DNA from: Deferribacterales bacterium UBA4806
Lineage (GTDB): Bacteria > Chrysiogenota > Deferribacteres > Deferribacterales > UBA228
Reading direction: 5' to 3'
Assembly: GCA_002402635.1 (NCBI GenBank)
Contig: DHGE01000134.1
Location: forward strand, 1-7,662
Length of the DNA stretch: 7,662 nucleotides
The first letter of the stretch is position 1, and the number at the start of each line of letters is the position of its first letter. Positions 7,063-7,662 of this stretch are shown here, one piece after another. The notes beneath the pieces were generated by a model. It searched no databases. It had not been told where the DNA came from and was given only the letters and a program-made list of their open reading frames with translations. The position numbers and the translations under genes were made by a program.

Positions 7063-7092
7063 AATATATACTTATTTTATTTTCGCTGTCAA
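7063..7092 (-). promoter_or_regulatory. Predicted sigma-70 promoter of the arabinose operon
   Basis: A perfect -35 TTGACA (7092-7087) is followed after 18 bases by TATATT (7068-7063), or after 16 bases by TATATA (7070-7065). The DNA upstream of the -35 is A/T-tract rich and may act as an UP element. Transcription would begin near 7056, giving a leader of about 60 bases before the long galM start and about 150 before the short one. A perfect TATAAT also occurs at 7035-7030, next to the operator, but has no recognisable -35. Confidence 0.6.
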
Positions 7093-7148
7093 GAGCAATA
7101 TAAAAAAATTCTAAAATTTAATTAATTGATTGTATGAAATTTTTAGCT

Positions 7149-7166
7149 TTAGCTAACAATAGCTAA
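7149..7166 (-). other. Short inverted repeat after the repressor gene
   Basis: TTAGCT and AGCTAA flank a 6-base loop 13 bases past the repressor stop codon. The 6-bp stem is weak, and the minus-strand continuation (AAGCTAAAAATTTC) has no U run, so it is at best a poor terminator. The rest of 6997-7178 holds the promoter and operator described separately. I see no riboswitch or small gene there. Confidence 0.25.
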
Positions 7167-7178
7167 GGTTCATAATAG

Positions 7179-7662
7179 TTATAGAGAGTAAATAAACTCT
7201 AAATTTTCTTTCATAATTATATTTATGGGTAAATATATTGTCTTTTTTATTCTTTCTTTTAAACATATATGTTTATATAATAAATATATTCCTTCATATC
7301 CCTGTTTGTAAGGTTCTTGATCTATTATAAAATCAATTATATCTTTATTTAAGTATTTTTTGTTTTCTTCTAATAAATCGTAACCGATGAGATATATTTT
7401 TTTATCAAATTTTTCTATGCATTGTGCTGCAAGATATGTTAAAGCGCTTGGAAAAAATATTCCATCAATACCATTTTTATCAATTAATTTATTAATACGC
7501 TGTGAAACATTTAACTTTGAACTGGAGCCTTCTATTGTACAAACAATAGCATTTTTATTATTTTTTTTACAATAATCAGTAAATCCTTTAACACGTTCTT
7601 CAATATGGTAATCTTCTGGTATAGGATCAAATACTACTATTTTAGACAAACCATTAATCAGA
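7179..7662 (-). CDS. Sugar-binding C-terminal part of a LacI/AraR-type transcriptional repressor (N-terminus outside window)
   Basis: The frame is open from the window edge to a TAA at 7179. The 160 visible residues are the second half of a periplasmic-binding-protein-like effector domain, as in LacI-family and AraR-type regulators. LSKIVVFDPIPEDY followed by EERVKGFTDY matches the strand and the R..GF helix after the first hinge. GIDGIFFPS and IYLIGYDLLEEN are the next core strands. IDFIIDQEPYKQGYEGIYLL is the conserved I..Q.P..QGY segment near the effector pocket. IYLPINIIMKEN closes the domain. The DNA-binding domain lies beyond the edge, so LacI type (N-terminal HTH) cannot be separated from GntR-LacI hybrid AraR. 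A TTG at 7649 could be mistaken for a start, but homology continues upstream of it. The gene is upstream of the operator at 7041-7052 and on the same strand as the operon. It probably represses galM and the downstream genes until L-arabinose or a derivative binds. Confidence 0.85.
   Translation of the reverse strand, partial: LINGLSKIVVFDPIPEDYHIEERVKGFTDYCKKNNKNAIVCTIEGSSSKLNVSQRINKLIDKNGIDGIFFPSALTYLAAQCIEKFDKKIYLIGYDLLEENKKYLNKDIIDFIIDQEPYKQGYEGIYLLYKHICLKERIKKTIYLPINIIMKENLEFIYSL

Noticed and set aside
7149..7166. Rho-independent terminator after the repressor gene
   Set aside because: The stem has only 6 base pairs, two of them G-C, and no U tract follows on the minus strand. It is recorded only as a weak inverted repeat.
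6997..7178. Riboswitch or leader RNA upstream of galM
   Set aside because: The predicted leader before the long start is only about 60 bases and AT-rich, with no recognisable riboswitch core. The region is explained by a promoter and operator.
7387..7575. Plus-strand open frame antisense to the repressor
   Set aside because: It lies opposite a conserved effector-domain segment, and no SD or family is recognisable.
7647..7649. TTG as the start of the repressor gene, giving a 156-residue stand-alone protein
   Set aside because: The frame stays open to the window edge, and the fragment starts mid-domain in a LacI-like fold, so the gene is cut by the window rather than short.

Overview
This AT-rich window (roughly one third G+C by eye) carries most of an L-arabinose catabolic operon. 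All supported genes lie on the minus strand and are read from high to low coordinates. In transcription order they are: the end of a LacI/AraR-type sugar-responsive repressor (7179-7662, N-terminus outside the window), a promoter and operator region (about 6997-7178), aldose 1-epimerase (galM-like), an SGLT-type sodium/sugar symporter, ribulokinase (araB), L-ribulose-5-phosphate 4-epimerase (araD), an L-fucose isomerase-like protein in the position expected for L-arabinose isomerase, and after a 141-base gap the first 79 codons of a HAD-superfamily hydrolase that runs off the left edge.

The genes make one pathway. GalM interconverts sugar anomers, the symporter brings the pentose in with Na+, the FucI-like isomerase would make L-ribulose, AraB phosphorylates it, and AraD epimerises L-ribulose-5-phosphate to D-xylulose-5-phosphate for the pentose phosphate pathway. 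From galM to the isomerase the genes are separated by 14-21 bases or overlap (araB/araD, 7 bases), as in a single transcript. A TTGACA/TATATT-like promoter with a perfect 12-base palindrome (GTTAACGTTAAC, central CG as in LacI-family operators) just downstream lies between the repressor gene and galM. This suggests local repression relieved by the sugar.

The organism cannot be named from the sequence. Low G+C and strong Shine-Dalgarno sites (AAAGGAGG, AGGAGG) before several genes fit a Clostridia-like Firmicute or another SD-using AT-rich bacterium. The SGLT symporter plus galM plus ara gene set resembles the arabinose loci of Bacteroidetes, but the strong SD sites argue against that phylum.

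I see no wholly new system. The points most worth a second look are the FucI-like enzyme in place of classical AraA, two competing start sites for GalM (one gives a signal peptide, the other a cytosolic enzyme), the well-formed operator, a HAD protein with Asn at its usual acid/base Asp, and an intergenic hairpin that pairs fully only in the operon-sense RNA. No RNA genes, CRISPR arrays or mobile elements were found, and no gene-free stretch exceeds 300 bases.
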